64,000 bases of DNA from Hoylesella buccalis ATCC 35310 (GCF_025151385.1 NZ_CP102287.1:1798001-1862000); one strand, 5' to 3'. Positions 44,901 to 55,500 are shown, counted from the first letter of the stretch. Made by a program: numbers and translations. The notes: generated by a model from the sequence alone, not told the origin.

Positions 44901-44908
44901 TATTTTTG
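44901..44908 (+). promoter_or_regulatory. -7 promoter element abutting the NAD(P)HX repair gene
   Basis: TATTTTTG ends 5 nt before the ATG at 44914, again predicting a leaderless or near-leaderless mRNA. Confidence 0.5.
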
Positions 44909-44913
44909 CAAGG

Positions 44914-46431
44914 ATGAAGATATTAACAAGTGCTCAGATACATGAGCTTGACCAACATACCATTGCGCACGAACCCATCAAAAGCATCGATTTGATGGAA
45001 CGCGCCGCACAGGCTTTAACCCAAGCCATAACCGAAGAGTGGACCAACCGCACGCCCGTCGTGGTGTTTGCCGGCCCAGGAAACAACGGAGGCGATGCGC
45101 TGGCCGTGGCTCGCATGCTGACGGAAAGAGGTTACACGGTGAGTGTCTACCTGTTCAACACCAGCAACAAGCTGTCGGAAGACTGTGCCATCAACAAGAA
45201 ACGCATCGTTGAGGCGAAAAAAGCAGACCTGTTCAAGGAGATTACGCTCAACTTTGAGCCGCCCACCCTGGACGCAGACACCCTGGTGGTGGACGGTCTT
45301 TTTGGTTCGGGACTTAACAAACCGCTCAACGGCGGCTTTGCCTCGCTTGTGAAATATATCAACCAGTCGCCTTGTCAGGTGGTGAGCATCGACCTGCCAT
45401 CGGGACTGCTGCCCGAGGACAACACGTTCAACGTGCGCACACATATCATCAAGGCCAACCTGACCCTGACGCTACAACAAAAGAAACTGGCCATGATGTT
45501 GCCCGACATGCAATGCTTTCTTGGCCGTGTGAAGGTGCTGGACATACGGTTGTCCGAGGAGTTTATCAACAAGACGGATGCAACTTACACCATCTTGGAA
45601 GAGCAAGACGTGCGGCAAAAACTGCTGCGCAGGCCCTGCACGGCGCACAAAGGCGACATGGGGCACGCGCTCTTGGTGGCCGGCAGCTATGGCATGGCAG
45701 GCGCAGCCGTACTGGCAACGAGAGCATGTCTGCGAGCTGGCGTGGGAAAGGTAACGGTATGCTCACCCAAGGGCAACAACGACATCCTGCAAATCAGCGT
45801 TCCGGAAGCGGTAATGCGCGCCGATGCCGACGAAAATGTGTTTAGTGAGCCGGTTGATACCGACGACTTTGACGCGTTGGGCATCGGTCCCGGACTGGGA
45901 CAGGATGAGACCACGGCCATCGCCATGATTGCTCAGGTGCGCCGGGCGCAGTGTCCCGTGGTAGTCGATGCCGATGCCCTGAACATGTTGGGCACGCACC
46001 GCGCATGGATGCAGCAGCTGCCCAAGAACATCATCCTGACGCCACACCCTAAAGAGTTCGACCGACTGGTGGGAAATACCTGTGGGGGGGGCTACGAAAG
46101 ACTACAAAAGGCCATCGAACTGGCCCAACGTCTGCATGGCTATGTGTTGCTGAAAGGGCATCACACGGCACTATGTCTGCCCGACGGTCACGTCATCTTC
46201 AACGCCACCGGCAATGCGGGAATGGCCACGGCGGGCAGCGGCGACGTGCTAACGGGCATCATCACAGGACTGGCGGCGCGTGGGTATCAACCGGCTGACG
46301 CCTGCGCCGTGGGCATGTTCCTACACGGACTGGCGGGCGACTTGGCCGCCAAGGAACTGGGACAGGAGAGCATGACGGCCGGCGACATTGTGCGCTTCAT
46401 CCCACAAGCTTTCAAACGATTAAACGACTAA
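44914..46431 (+). CDS. nnrDE: Bifunctional NAD(P)H-hydrate epimerase/dehydratase
   Basis: The 505-residue fusion repairs hydrated NAD(P)H. The N-terminal YjeF_N epimerase domain (about 1-215) carries FAGPGNNGGDALAVARML and the Asp of VVSIDLPSGL. The C-terminal ribokinase-fold, ADP-dependent dehydratase domain (about 225-505) carries GPGLGQDE, TPHPKEFDRL, LLKGHHT and the catalytic TAGSGDVLTGII. An upstream in-frame ATG (44875) lies before the -7 box, so the ATG at 44914 is used. An eight-base G run (46084-46091) within the gene encodes Gly-Gly-Gly and could be a slippage site. Confidence 0.94.
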   Translation: MKILTSAQIHELDQHTIAHEPIKSIDLMERAAQALTQAITEEWTNRTPVVVFAGPGNNGGDALAVARMLTERGYTVSVYLFNTSNKLSEDCAINKKRIVEAKKADLFKEITLNFEPPTLDADTLVVDGLFGSGLNKPLNGGFASLVKYINQSPCQVVSIDLPSGLLPEDNTFNVRTHIIKANLTLTLQQKKLAMMLPDMQCFLGRVKVLDIRLSEEFINKTDATYTILEEQDVRQKLLRRPCTAHKGDMGHALLVAGSYGMAGAAVLATRACLRAGVGKVTVCSPKGNNDILQISVPEAVMRADADENVFSEPVDTDDFDALGIGPGLGQDETTAIAMIAQVRRAQCPVVVDADALNMLGTHRAWMQQLPKNIILTPHPKEFDRLVGNTCGGGYERLQKAIELAQRLHGYVLLKGHHTALCLPDGHVIFNATGNAGMATAGSGDVLTGIITGLAARGYQPADACAVGMFLHGLAGDLAAKELGQESMTAGDIVRFIPQAFKRLND

Positions 46432-46434
46432 GAC

Positions 46435-47481
46435 ATGAATAAGCTCATTTTATCAACTTTGCTTCTGACCTTCTGCCACGCTACGGCGCAAGCTCAGATA
46501 CCAACAGAGGGGGTTACTTACTTTCTTCCGAAGACGACTTTGCGCTTCTCATTGCTCATCGAGAAAACCACTTTCACACCGGGTGAATACGCCCGATATT
46601 CTGAAAGATTCATCAAAACGCCCGTAAACGACCAGCCCACGACGACTTATCGCATCGTGGCGACACAGATGGACACATACGCGGTACCCGATTCGGCCAA
46701 GCAATTCACGGCCACCATCGATAAGAAACACAGTATCGTGAGCGTGAACCGCGACCAAAACGGGGTCATCATGGCCGTGAATGACAAACCGAGAGCGGTG
46801 GAGAGCCTGCCTGCGTTCAAGCCAGCGCGCAAGCCTACGCCCATCGACCCGGCCAAATACATGACGGCAGAGATGTTGGCGGCGGGCAGTAGTGCCAAGA
46901 CCGCCGAGCTGATTGCACAGGACATCTACGACATTCGCGACAGTAAGAACCAATTGTCGCGCGGCGAAGCCGAATTCATGCCAAAGGATGGCGAGCAGCT
47001 GAAGATTATGCTGAACAACCTGAACGTGCAGGAAAAGGCCATGCTGCGGTTCTTCCAAGGCACCACAACCGTAGATACCATGCAGGTATTTGTTGACTAT
47101 GTGCCGACGAAAGAAGTGGACAAGGCGCTGCTCTTCCGCTTTTCCAAGCACTTGGGTATGGTGGATCAAGACGATTTGGGTGGCGCGCCCTACTACATTA
47201 GCATTCAGGATGAACAGGTAATACCAACATTGAAGATGCCCGTTGAAGTGAAGAAAAAAGACAAGCGTGACGTGGGCATCAACGTAAATCTGCCAGGAAA
47301 AATCAAAATCACGCTGTACAAAGAAGAACAACCGGCAGCCTCTTTTGAAACTTATGCAGCCCAATTCGGCCGCATAGAGAACCTCAGCGGCGAGCTGTGG
47401 GGCAAGAAATTTACCACGCACGTCGTGCTCAATCCCGTGACCGGCAACGTAGTGCATCTCGAAACCGAGGCTCTTGACTAA
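46435..47481 (+). CDS. DUF4831 family protein
   Basis: The 348-residue protein has a signal peptide (MNKLILSTLLLTFCHATAQAQ). It matches my recollection of the Bacteroidetes DUF4831 family in length, the N-terminal VTYFLPKTTLRFSLLIEK and the internal RYSERFI-type block. The function is unknown. It begins 3 nt after the stop of the NAD(P)HX repair gene, so it is co-transcribed. No catalytic motif is evident. Confidence 0.7.
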   Translation: MNKLILSTLLLTFCHATAQAQIPTEGVTYFLPKTTLRFSLLIEKTTFTPGEYARYSERFIKTPVNDQPTTTYRIVATQMDTYAVPDSAKQFTATIDKKHSIVSVNRDQNGVIMAVNDKPRAVESLPAFKPARKPTPIDPAKYMTAEMLAAGSSAKTAELIAQDIYDIRDSKNQLSRGEAEFMPKDGEQLKIMLNNLNVQEKAMLRFFQGTTTVDTMQVFVDYVPTKEVDKALLFRFSKHLGMVDQDDLGGAPYYISIQDEQVIPTLKMPVEVKKKDKRDVGINVNLPGKIKITLYKEEQPAASFETYAAQFGRIENLSGELWGKKFTTHVVLNPVTGNVVHLETEALD

Positions 47482-47580
47482 ACAGGGCGGCGCAGGAACG
47501 AGGTGAAGCCAATGGGCTTGTCACGCGAGAGGTAACAATACTGTAATAAAAATCTCAATACTACACCCGTTTTCTGAAAC

Positions 47581-47603
47581 TTCATCATTTTGATAATGAT
47601 GAA
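47581..47603. other. Hairpin between DUF4831 gene and bglX
   Basis: TTCATCATT (47581-47589) and AATGATGAA (47595-47603) pair around 5 nt, between convergent genes. No T-run; a weak terminator is possible. Confidence 0.45.
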
Positions 47604-47676
47604 GAACAGGTGTTAACTGATGAAGTGGGGAACGGCAAATCACCACCCCCTGCCCCACCGATGCAGCCACTTTATC

Positions 47677-49938
47677 TTATTGGACGGTGATGGTGGCACG
47701 CTTGAGGTCACGACTATTGGGGCCAACCATCACGTCAAACTCACCCGGTTCGACCACCTCTTTTAAGTCATAGTTGTAGAATTTCAACTTACTGGCATCT
47801 ATGGTAAATGTCGCCGTGGCTGTTTCACCAGCCTTGAGCGACAAGCGTTGAAAGCCTTTCAACTCTTTTACGGGTCGGGCGATGCTACCAACCACGTCGC
47901 GAATGTAAAGTTGCACGACCTCTATCCCATCCCTGTTGCCGGTATTGGTCACGGGAATGGTAACGGTAATTTGGCCATGTGGGCTCATCGTCTTGCTGTC
48001 CAACTTCAGCTCACCATACTGATAAGTAGTATAACTGAGTCCATAGCCGAAGGGATAAAGTGGATCATTGCGAACATCAAGATAGTTGCTCTGGAAGCTA
48101 AAGAAGCGGTCAGCACCGTCTGCGACAGGCCTACCGGTGTTGAAATGATTGTAGTACAAAGGAATTTGTCCCACATGTTGCGGAAAGCTGGTGGTGAGTT
48201 TGCCACATGGATTCTTATCACCAAAGACCACATCGCAAATGGCATCACCCGCTTCACTGCCTCCGAACCACACGTTCAAGATAGCCGGAACATGCGCTTT
48301 TTCCCAATTTAAGATGGTGGGACGGCCCGAGAAGTTCAGCAATACCACAGGTTTTCCGGTCGCAACAAGTTCTTTAAGCAGGGCCATTTGCACGTCGGGC
48401 AGTTCCAAATTAACCCGACTGTGGCTCTCACCGCTGAACTCAGCCGCCTCTCCCATGGCGGCAATGATGACATCAGCCTGCGCAGCCACGGCAAGAGCCT
48501 CGGCCTTTGCTTGCGCATCATCTACCCGCATGATATTTTTACCCTGCTCACCAGCCTTCTGCAAAGCATCATCTGAAGCGATGTTGCAGCCTTGTGCGTA
48601 GAGCAATTGGGCCTTTCCTTTCAAGGCACGCTCCATACTTTCTTTTAATGTTGAATAACGTTCGGGTGCCATCGCCACACACCAGGTCCCACAAAGATTA
48701 GCTCGATCGTTGGCCAGAGGGCCGATTAAAGCGATTTTACCCTGCTTCTTCAAAGGTAAAACCTGATTCTCGTTCTTCAACAACACAAACGTTTCAGCTG
48801 CCAAATCACGAGCCGCTTTCCGATTGGCAGCAGTATATACATACTGATTTCTGTTCTTCACCCGCACGTATTTATATGGATCTTTGAACAAACCCAACTT
48901 ATATTTCGCCTCCAGCACCCTGCGACAAGCCTGGTTGATGTCAGCCATGGAAACCTGTCCGTTGGCCAATGATTGCTCCAACGTGCCGATAAACCCTTTT
49001 GCCACCATGTCCATGTCGGTTCCTGCACGCAAGGCTCGAGCCGAAGAGGTTGCCAAATCGCCTACGCCATGCGTTGTCATTTCATGGATGGAAGCGTAAT
49101 CAGTGACGACAAAGCCATCAAATCCCCATTGTTTGCGCAGCACGTCATTGACCAACCATGCATTGGCTGTGGCCGGAATGCCATCCACGAGGTTGAAAGA
49201 GGTCATCACACTGCCCACCCCAACCTCAACAGCTGCCTTGTAAGGAGCAAAATACTCATTGTACATTCGCAGCCTACTCATGTCCACTGTGTTGTAATCT
49301 CGCCCAGCTTCTGACGCACCGTACAAAGCAAAATGCTTCACACAGGCCATGATGTTCGATGGCAAACTGTAATCACCTTGATAGCCCTTGACCATGGCTT
49401 TGGCGATAAGACTGCCCAAATAAGGATCTTCTCCGGCACCTTCCACAATGCGTCCCCATCGCGCATCCCTACTGATATCAACCATAGGCGAGTAGGTCCA
49501 GTTCACTCCCTCGGCACTTGCTTCGAGCGCTGCCACACGCGCGCTGTTTTCAATGCCCTCCAAATTCCAACTACAAGCCAAGGCCAAAGGAACCGGAAAG
49601 ATGGTTTCGTAACCATGAATCACGTCCATACCCACCAGCAATGGAATGCCAAGGCGAGATTTCTTGATAGCCATTTCCTGCAAAGTGCGAATCTCATCCA
49701 GCCCTTTAATGTTGAACACACCACCCAATTCACCATCCTTGATTTGATGAACGATAGGATTATTTTGCGCCGCTCCCGTGGTAATGTTACCGGCAGGCAA
49801 CAGATTCAGCTGCCCCAACTTCTCTTTTAAGGTCATTTTAGACATAAGTTCATCCACGAACTCCTTCATGGGTTTGTTTTGTGCCACGACATTCGTCGAA
49901 ACAACACACAAAGCCAATAGAACAAACAGTTTTTTCAT
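47677..49938 (-). CDS. bglX: GH3 beta-glucosidase (BglX-like)
   Basis: The 753-residue exported enzyme has a signal peptide (MKKLFVLLALCVVSTNVVAQ). The GH3 N-terminal barrel contains KHFALYGASEAGRDYN, and the nucleophile Asp is in GFDGFVVTDYASI (about residue 280). The alpha/beta sandwich domain (about 390-620) and a C-terminal fibronectin-III-like domain (about 665-750) follow. It should release terminal beta-glucose (or xylose) from oligosaccharides in the periplasm. It stands alone with its own -7 element 53 nt upstream, not next to a SusCD pair, which suggests a general scavenging role. Confidence 0.93.
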   Translation of the reverse strand: MKKLFVLLALCVVSTNVVAQNKPMKEFVDELMSKMTLKEKLGQLNLLPAGNITTGAAQNNPIVHQIKDGELGGVFNIKGLDEIRTLQEMAIKKSRLGIPLLVGMDVIHGYETIFPVPLALACSWNLEGIENSARVAALEASAEGVNWTYSPMVDISRDARWGRIVEGAGEDPYLGSLIAKAMVKGYQGDYSLPSNIMACVKHFALYGASEAGRDYNTVDMSRLRMYNEYFAPYKAAVEVGVGSVMTSFNLVDGIPATANAWLVNDVLRKQWGFDGFVVTDYASIHEMTTHGVGDLATSSARALRAGTDMDMVAKGFIGTLEQSLANGQVSMADINQACRRVLEAKYKLGLFKDPYKYVRVKNRNQYVYTAANRKAARDLAAETFVLLKNENQVLPLKKQGKIALIGPLANDRANLCGTWCVAMAPERYSTLKESMERALKGKAQLLYAQGCNIASDDALQKAGEQGKNIMRVDDAQAKAEALAVAAQADVIIAAMGEAAEFSGESHSRVNLELPDVQMALLKELVATGKPVVLLNFSGRPTILNWEKAHVPAILNVWFGGSEAGDAICDVVFGDKNPCGKLTTSFPQHVGQIPLYYNHFNTGRPVADGADRFFSFQSNYLDVRNDPLYPFGYGLSYTTYQYGELKLDSKTMSPHGQITVTIPVTNTGNRDGIEVVQLYIRDVVGSIARPVKELKGFQRLSLKAGETATATFTIDASKLKFYNYDLKEVVEPGEFDVMVGPNSRDLKRATITVQ

Positions 49939-49991
49939 CGTATCTTATTGCTATATTATTTTTTTGCTGCCGCATAGATTTACTGGTTATG

Positions 49992-49999
49992 CAAAGTTA
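49992..49999 (-). promoter_or_regulatory. -7 promoter element for bglX
   Basis: Minus-strand TAACTTTG matches TAnnTTTG, 53 nt before the bglX ATG. Confidence 0.55.
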
Positions 50000-50175
50000 A
50001 CCATTTTCATGAAAACAGATTGGATATTCCAACCATTTTTCAGTCAAAAAGAAGCCAGGAGTTTACAACTATCTGATTTTGGCATGTGCAATTGACAATT
50101 AGGCAGGCAAAGATGGCTATCATTAGACAGAAAGATTATGCACAGGAGTTCATTCATTAAAAAATGTTGCATCAC

Positions 50176-50206
50176 TTTGTCATGCCAAATTAAAATGCTA
50201 ACTTTG
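50176..50206 (+). promoter_or_regulatory. Promoter of fba
   Basis: TTTG (50176-50179), 19 nt, TAACTTTG (50199-50206): a full -33/-7 match, 48 nt before the ATG at 50255. Confidence 0.7.
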
Positions 50207-50254
50207 CATTGATTCCCTAAGATAGTGGAAACTCACTTTAAATATTTAAATAAT

Positions 50255-51265
50255 ATGGTAGATTACAAATCATTAGGTCTCGTAAACACACGCGAGATGT
50301 TTAAGAGAGCCATCAATGGCGGTTACGCCATCCCAGCATTCAACTTCAACAACATGGAGCAGTTGCAAGCCATCATCACGGCTTCTTCAAAAGAAAAGTC
50401 ACCTGTTATCTTGCAGGTTTCAAAAGGTGCTCGTGCCTACGCCAACCAAACATTGCTTCGCTACATGGCGCAGGGTGCTGTTGAGTATGCGAAAGAGTTG
50501 GGCTGCGCTCATCCTGAAATAGCACTGCACTTGGATCACGGTGACTCGTTTGAAACATGCAAGAGCTGTATCGATTACGGCTTCTCTTCTGTCATGATCG
50601 ACGGTTCTTCACTTCCTTACGAAGAGAATATCGCTCTGACAAAGAAGGTTGTTGAATACGCACATCAATTTGATGTTACCGTAGAAGGCGAGCTTGGCGT
50701 ATTGGCTGGCGTTGAAGATGAGGTTGTAGCCGAGGAGTCTCATTATACAAAACCAGAAGAGGTAATTGACTTCGTAAATCGTACGGGCGTTGACTCACTG
50801 GCTATCTCTATCGGTACATCGCACGGTGCCTACAAGTTTACACCGGAACAGTGCACACGCGACCCGAAGACAGGTCTGTTGGTTCCGCCACCCTTGGCAT
50901 TCGATATCTTGGACGAAATCATGGTGAAACTTCCTGGTTTCCCAATCGTTCTCCACGGATCATCTTCTGTTCCACAGGAGTATGTGAAGATTATCAACGA
51001 GAATGGTGGCAAGTTGCCTGATGCAGTTGGTATCCCTGAAGAGCAATTGCGCAAGGCTGCGAAGAGCGCTGTTTGCAAGATTAACATCGACTCTGACTCT
51101 CGTTTGGCTTTCACCGCTGCCGTTCGCAAGGTGTTCAACGAGAAACCAGGAGAGTTTGACCCACGTAAATACTGCGGTCCGGCTCGCGACTTGATGACAG
51201 AACTTTACACACATAAGATTGTAAACGTACTGGGATCGAACAACAAGTTGGCACAATTAGACTAA
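50255..51265 (+). CDS. fba: Class II fructose-bisphosphate aldolase
   Basis: The 336-residue zinc-dependent aldolase cleaves fructose-1,6-bisphosphate in glycolysis and runs in reverse in gluconeogenesis. Zinc/active-site motifs are ALHLDHGDSFETC (about residues 88-100), SIGTSHGAYKF (about 195-205) and VLHGSSSVPQEYV (about 231-243). The start is ATG 50255, giving MVDYKSLGLVNTREMF; a GTG 10 codons earlier is not needed. The codon bias differs from its AT-rich surroundings and fits high expression. A terminator follows. Confidence 0.96.
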   Translation: MVDYKSLGLVNTREMFKRAINGGYAIPAFNFNNMEQLQAIITASSKEKSPVILQVSKGARAYANQTLLRYMAQGAVEYAKELGCAHPEIALHLDHGDSFETCKSCIDYGFSSVMIDGSSLPYEENIALTKKVVEYAHQFDVTVEGELGVLAGVEDEVVAEESHYTKPEEVIDFVNRTGVDSLAISIGTSHGAYKFTPEQCTRDPKTGLLVPPPLAFDILDEIMVKLPGFPIVLHGSSSVPQEYVKIINENGGKLPDAVGIPEEQLRKAAKSAVCKINIDSDSRLAFTAAVRKVFNEKPGEFDPRKYCGPARDLMTELYTHKIVNVLGSNNKLAQLD

Positions 51266-51387
51266 TTGCCATTGGAGATGAAAGGATGACCATTCAATGA
51301 GAACATTGTTAAGCATGGCGTAGTCTTTTCATCAAGCAGTACGATAGCACTTGCTTCCATTGAGGTAAATACATCGTACAGCATTCG

Positions 51388-51427
51388 AAAAAAGCGGGAT
51401 CAACTTTGTTTGATACCCGCTTTCTTT
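51388..51427 (+). terminator. Terminator of fba
   Basis: AAAGCGGGATCAA pairs with TTGATACCCGCTTT (one bulged A), followed by CTTTATA. Confidence 0.8.
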
Positions 51428-51845
51428 ATAAATCCATGTAAGCATTCTACTGTAAAAGAGGAAATTTATTATCATGACATGAATGATGATTTGATATTAT
51501 TCTAAATATGGTACGTCTTATTTTTCTATCCGATTTTACAGAAGCCTACGCCCACCATTTACTTGCAGGAGGTCTTTAACCTGTGCCAAACAAAAAGACC
51601 AAGACGCATGGCTCGTTTGCCGCATGTACCCCCCCCCCTCGTATAAAGAAACCTATGGCATAAAAGGTGCTGTTGTATGGCCAAAGAAACAGGAAGCAAA
51701 TGCTATCATCAGACATTACTATTTTGTACTATTATTTTACCAAAAAACGGTCATTGAAAATCTTCAAAATAGAAAAAATCAATAGGCAAGCGGTAGACAA
51801 AAATACGCTGACTTGAACAAAAAAAACGTTTCTTCAAGTTAGTAC

Positions 51846-51955
51846 ATTGACTTTACGGGCTTGGAAACATGTATTGAGCGTGTTATTCACATGCTTCAGC
51901 AGCATTAAAGCATGCAAATTAGAGGCTTATCTCAATGCTTTAGTCGCCAAAAAAC
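51846..51955 (+). repeat. Divergent 21-23-nt repeat array F
   Basis: Five consecutive units begin at 51846, 51869, 51891, 51912 and 51934 with lengths 23, 22, 21, 22 and 22. Each begins AT or AAT and ends in C. The first opens ATTGACTTTA and the last AATGCTTTAGTCGCCAAAA, recalling arrays A-D and E. The relation is by period and end motifs; internal identity is low. Confidence 0.5.
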
Positions 51956-52030
51956 AATAAAAACGGGAATGAAAAGAGGAGTCTCAAGCATAACATACTT
52001 AACTACAACGAATTACAAACATCGCTCATT

Positions 52031-52258
52031 TTTGGCGTATTTGCGACCAATTGTGACGTTGGTTGTTTACACGAGAAATATGAGAGGCACTTTGTAAGAA
52101 AAATTCAGCGTCTATTGTCCTTACATACAGCGTACCACCAATTTCACACACGCTGTTTTTTTGGCGTTTTTGCGATGTTAAAACACCATTCTAACTGAAT
52201 GAGCCACGCCTTATTTGACGTTTTTGCGCATTTTCAATATTAAAATACGCAAAAACGT
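52031..52258 (+). repeat. Three TTTGRCGTWTTTGCG elements plus inverted copy
   Basis: Direct copies are at 52031-52045, 52159-52173 and 52214-52228. The last forms an inverted repeat with 52248-52258 (ACGTTTTTGCG, 19 nt, CGCAAAAACGT). They lie 285-480 nt before the susC ATG. Confidence 0.75.
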
Positions 52259-52449
52259 ATCATTATTCTATAAAAAAGTATTAAATTCGCACCGTTGAGC
52301 TAAAGGTCTTAAAATCTAATAAGAAGTTTTCAATAATAAAAGAGAAATACAAGCAACTCGCTTATTACAAATAGATTACAAAACTATGAAAAGAACAAGA
52401 ACCGTATCTATTTTTACCCACTTATGCTAAAAATATAAGCTACGCTAAT

Positions 52450-52457
52450 TATCTTTG
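52450..52457 (+). promoter_or_regulatory. -7 promoter element for susC
   Basis: TATCTTTG matches TAnnTTTG, 55 nt before the susC ATG. Confidence 0.6.
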
Positions 52458-52512
52458 CATGGCAAAAAGAGAAATCTAAAACAATTATACTATCACTATT
52501 AATTTCAACTGC

Positions 52513-55500
52513 ATGAAGAAGTTTATTTTTTCAGTAGGCAACAAAAACAAGCTGTTCAAAGTCACCGCTTTAACGGCATTGACACTGTGTTTGCCTGCAA
52601 TGGCATCTGCATATAATGCAAATGCAAACAAGGTAGAGATGAGTCATCAGGAAGCTGACCACATTACAGGTACCGTAACCGATACTAATGGAGAACCCGT
52701 AATTGGGGCTACCATTAAAATTGTAGGTAGTGGCAATGGTACTGTCACAGACATGAATGGTAAATTTACACTCAGCGTTGCAAGAAATGCTGAACTGCAA
52801 ATCTCATCTATTGGGTATGTTACTAAAAAAGTAACAGTAGTTAGCAACAACATAACTGTTGTTTTGGCAGAGGATCGTGCCTCCCTTGATGAGGTGGTTG
52901 TATTAGGCTACGGTGCTGGTCAACGCAAACAAGACCTTTCTGCCTCTGTAGGCGTGATTAATAATGCGGATAAACTATCCGTTCGTCCAGTCAGCTCTAC
53001 GGAAGGTATGCTGCAAGGTCAGTTGGCAGGTGTTACTATTACAGCCAATGGAGGTGACCCTACTTCTGCACCAAACATTGTTATTCGCGGACAAGGCTCC
53101 ATGAATGGCGACAATGTGCTGTGGGTTGTAGACGGCATCCCAGGCGCTCCTATCCCTTCTATGAATGACATAGAGTCAATTGTCGTACTGAAAGATGCTG
53201 CATCAGCAGCCATCTATGGTGCACAATCGGGAGCTGGAGGCTGTGTGTTGGTAACAACCAAGAAAGCCAAAGAAGGAAAAGTGAGCTTGAGCTATGACGG
53301 CTTATATGGTTTCAGACAAGCTACCAACCTGCCCAAAGCACTCACTGCAGAAGAGCAAATCAAGCTGGCTAATATCTCGTATAAGGCAGCAGGACTGGAT
53401 ACTCCTATTGGATGGGATACAAAAGTGAATCCTTATATCGCCACCAATCGTACCGACTGGATGGACGAGGTATTTAGAAATGCTTTCTACCAAAGACACA
53501 ACGTGGTGATCAACACAGGTACCTCCTCGGCAAGAAGTCGGTTGAGTTATGCCTATGACGGCGACGACGGTGTGTTGATTGGCACATTCAACAAAAGACA
53601 CACCATACATTATAACGGTCAGTTCGACATTAACAAATGGATAACCATTACCGAGGATTTCACTTGGCGCAACTCGCAAATGCGCGGAGCCAACACTGCA
53701 AACCCTGAAGGTGGTGTCATTATGAACGCATTACACATGCCTTCGAGTGCCAGTGTTTACAATCCAGACGGAACCTATGGTGGCGTTTCAGAGCCTGGTA
53801 ACGGTTACACCGACATTCATGGTGATGCTATCAACCCTGTGCGCATACTATGTGCCAGCAATGCTTATAACAAAACGAGTGATATGTGGTCAACCACCTC
53901 ACTACAGCTTCATGACATTGTTCCAGGATTGAAGTTTACCAGCAGATTTTCTTTCAACATTGAAAACAACTTCTATAAGGAGTTCACCCCCATGCGTCCT
54001 GAATCTGGTAAGCCACAACTCTTTAACGAGATGAACGAATCGGCTTACAGATATAAAAAATGGATGACAGAAAACACACTGACTTACGATAATTCCTTTG
54101 GGAAACACAACCTGGGGCTCTTGTTATCTACAACAGCCAACAAGTTGGTACAACGAGGTGTTAGCGTGAATGCACGTGGTTTCTCGGACGAAACTCCTGC
54201 TCTTCAATATTTGGCATACGCTGGAACTACCACACCAGACGACTATCTTATTGGTCCTGATGCAAACGTAGCTTGCATTGCACGTGCTTCTTATTCGTAC
54301 GACGATCGTTATTTCCTAACGGCATCATGGCGTAGAGACTACGCAGGTCGTCTGCCTAAGGATAATAACTATGGCGACTTCCCCGCTTTCACAGGTGCAT
54401 GGAAAATCTCAAATGAAAGCTGGTTCGCTAAAAATAAAAATCTAAACTTACTGAAACTTCGTGCTTCTTGGGGACGCGTTGGTAATCTTGGCTCCATTGG
54501 TTATGGTTACAAAGCTGCCCAACTGTCATCAGACGTATGGTCAGAAGGTGCACAGTACGGCGTTACAAGTAACACCTTATGGGGAACCCTCATATATAAT
54601 GGTACAGCATTGAATCCATCGTTGACTTGGGAAACATCCGAGCAGTGGGATTTAGGTTTGGATGCAGCCATGTTCAACAACAGGTTGTCTTTAGGATTTG
54701 ACTATTTCAACAAGCGCACCTACAATCTTATACAGCAACAATCTGTAGGTTGGCCCTCAACAATAGGTCTTGATGCCATGCTTGTTAACTTAGGAGAAGT
54801 TAAGAACGAAGGTGTGGAAGTGCAAGCCGCATGGAACGATCAAGTGAATAAAGACTTCTCTTATTATATCAATGGTAACTTTGCGTGGCTGAAAAACCGT
54901 GTTACCGACACTGGAACCTATGATGAGAAAGGTAATCCTGGCATCTGGGTAGGTGACGTTTATGGACATAATGATTTCAAAAACCTCACAAATCTTTTCC
55001 AGACAACGCAAGGACAAGCTCTTAACTCGTTCCACCTCATTAAGACAGACGGTATTTTCCAAAGTGATGAAGAAGCTGCAGCATACGTTGACAAAGATGG
55101 CAAACGCATACAACCCAATGCTAAGGCTGGTGATTTGAAGTTCATTGATGCCAACAAGGATGGGAAGATTGACGACAAAGACCGGCAATATTGTGGTAGT
55201 TCTATGCCAAAGACGACCTATGCACTCACAGCAGGATTTAATTGGAAAGGACTATCTGTAAGTGCCATGTTCCAAGGTGTGTCTGGCGCTCAGGCGCTCT
55301 TTGTAGGAAAGCACCTCACACTGAGCGACACAGAGGGTAACTTCAACCGCTGGAACAAGATATTGGATGCGTGGTCTCCTGAAAACAGGGGAAGCGATAT
55401 TCCACGTATTTCAAAGAACGATCCTAACGGTAACTTCACTACTTCTTCGGACTGGTACTTGGAAGATGCATCCTACTTGCGCTTAAAGAACCTAACCATA

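Larger units (their letters stand above)
44374..44913 (+). other. Intergenic stretch tRNA-Val to NAD(P)HX repair gene
   Basis: It holds the tRNA terminator, repeat array D and an AT-rich stretch ending in the promoter of the next gene. A 64-codon ORF at 44652-44846 has a Cys/Phe-rich composition and no recognisable features; I do not support it as a gene. Confidence 0.6.
49939..50254. other. Divergent promoter region bglX / fba
   Basis: It contains the bglX -7 element (49992-49999, minus), the fba promoter (50176-50206) and otherwise no recognisable feature. Confidence 0.6.
51266..52512 (+). other. Long AT-rich stretch upstream of susC
   Basis: It holds the fba terminator, a run of ten C at 51629-51638, the divergent repeat array F (51846-51955), three copies of a 15-nt element (52031-52228), an inverted repeat and the susC -7 element. 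No ORF looks real: the best (51912-52097) overlaps the repeat array. Confidence 0.6.

Noticed and set aside
51912..52097. 61-codon ORF in the susC upstream region
   Set aside because: It overlaps repeat array F and the first 15-nt element, and its product has no plausible feature.
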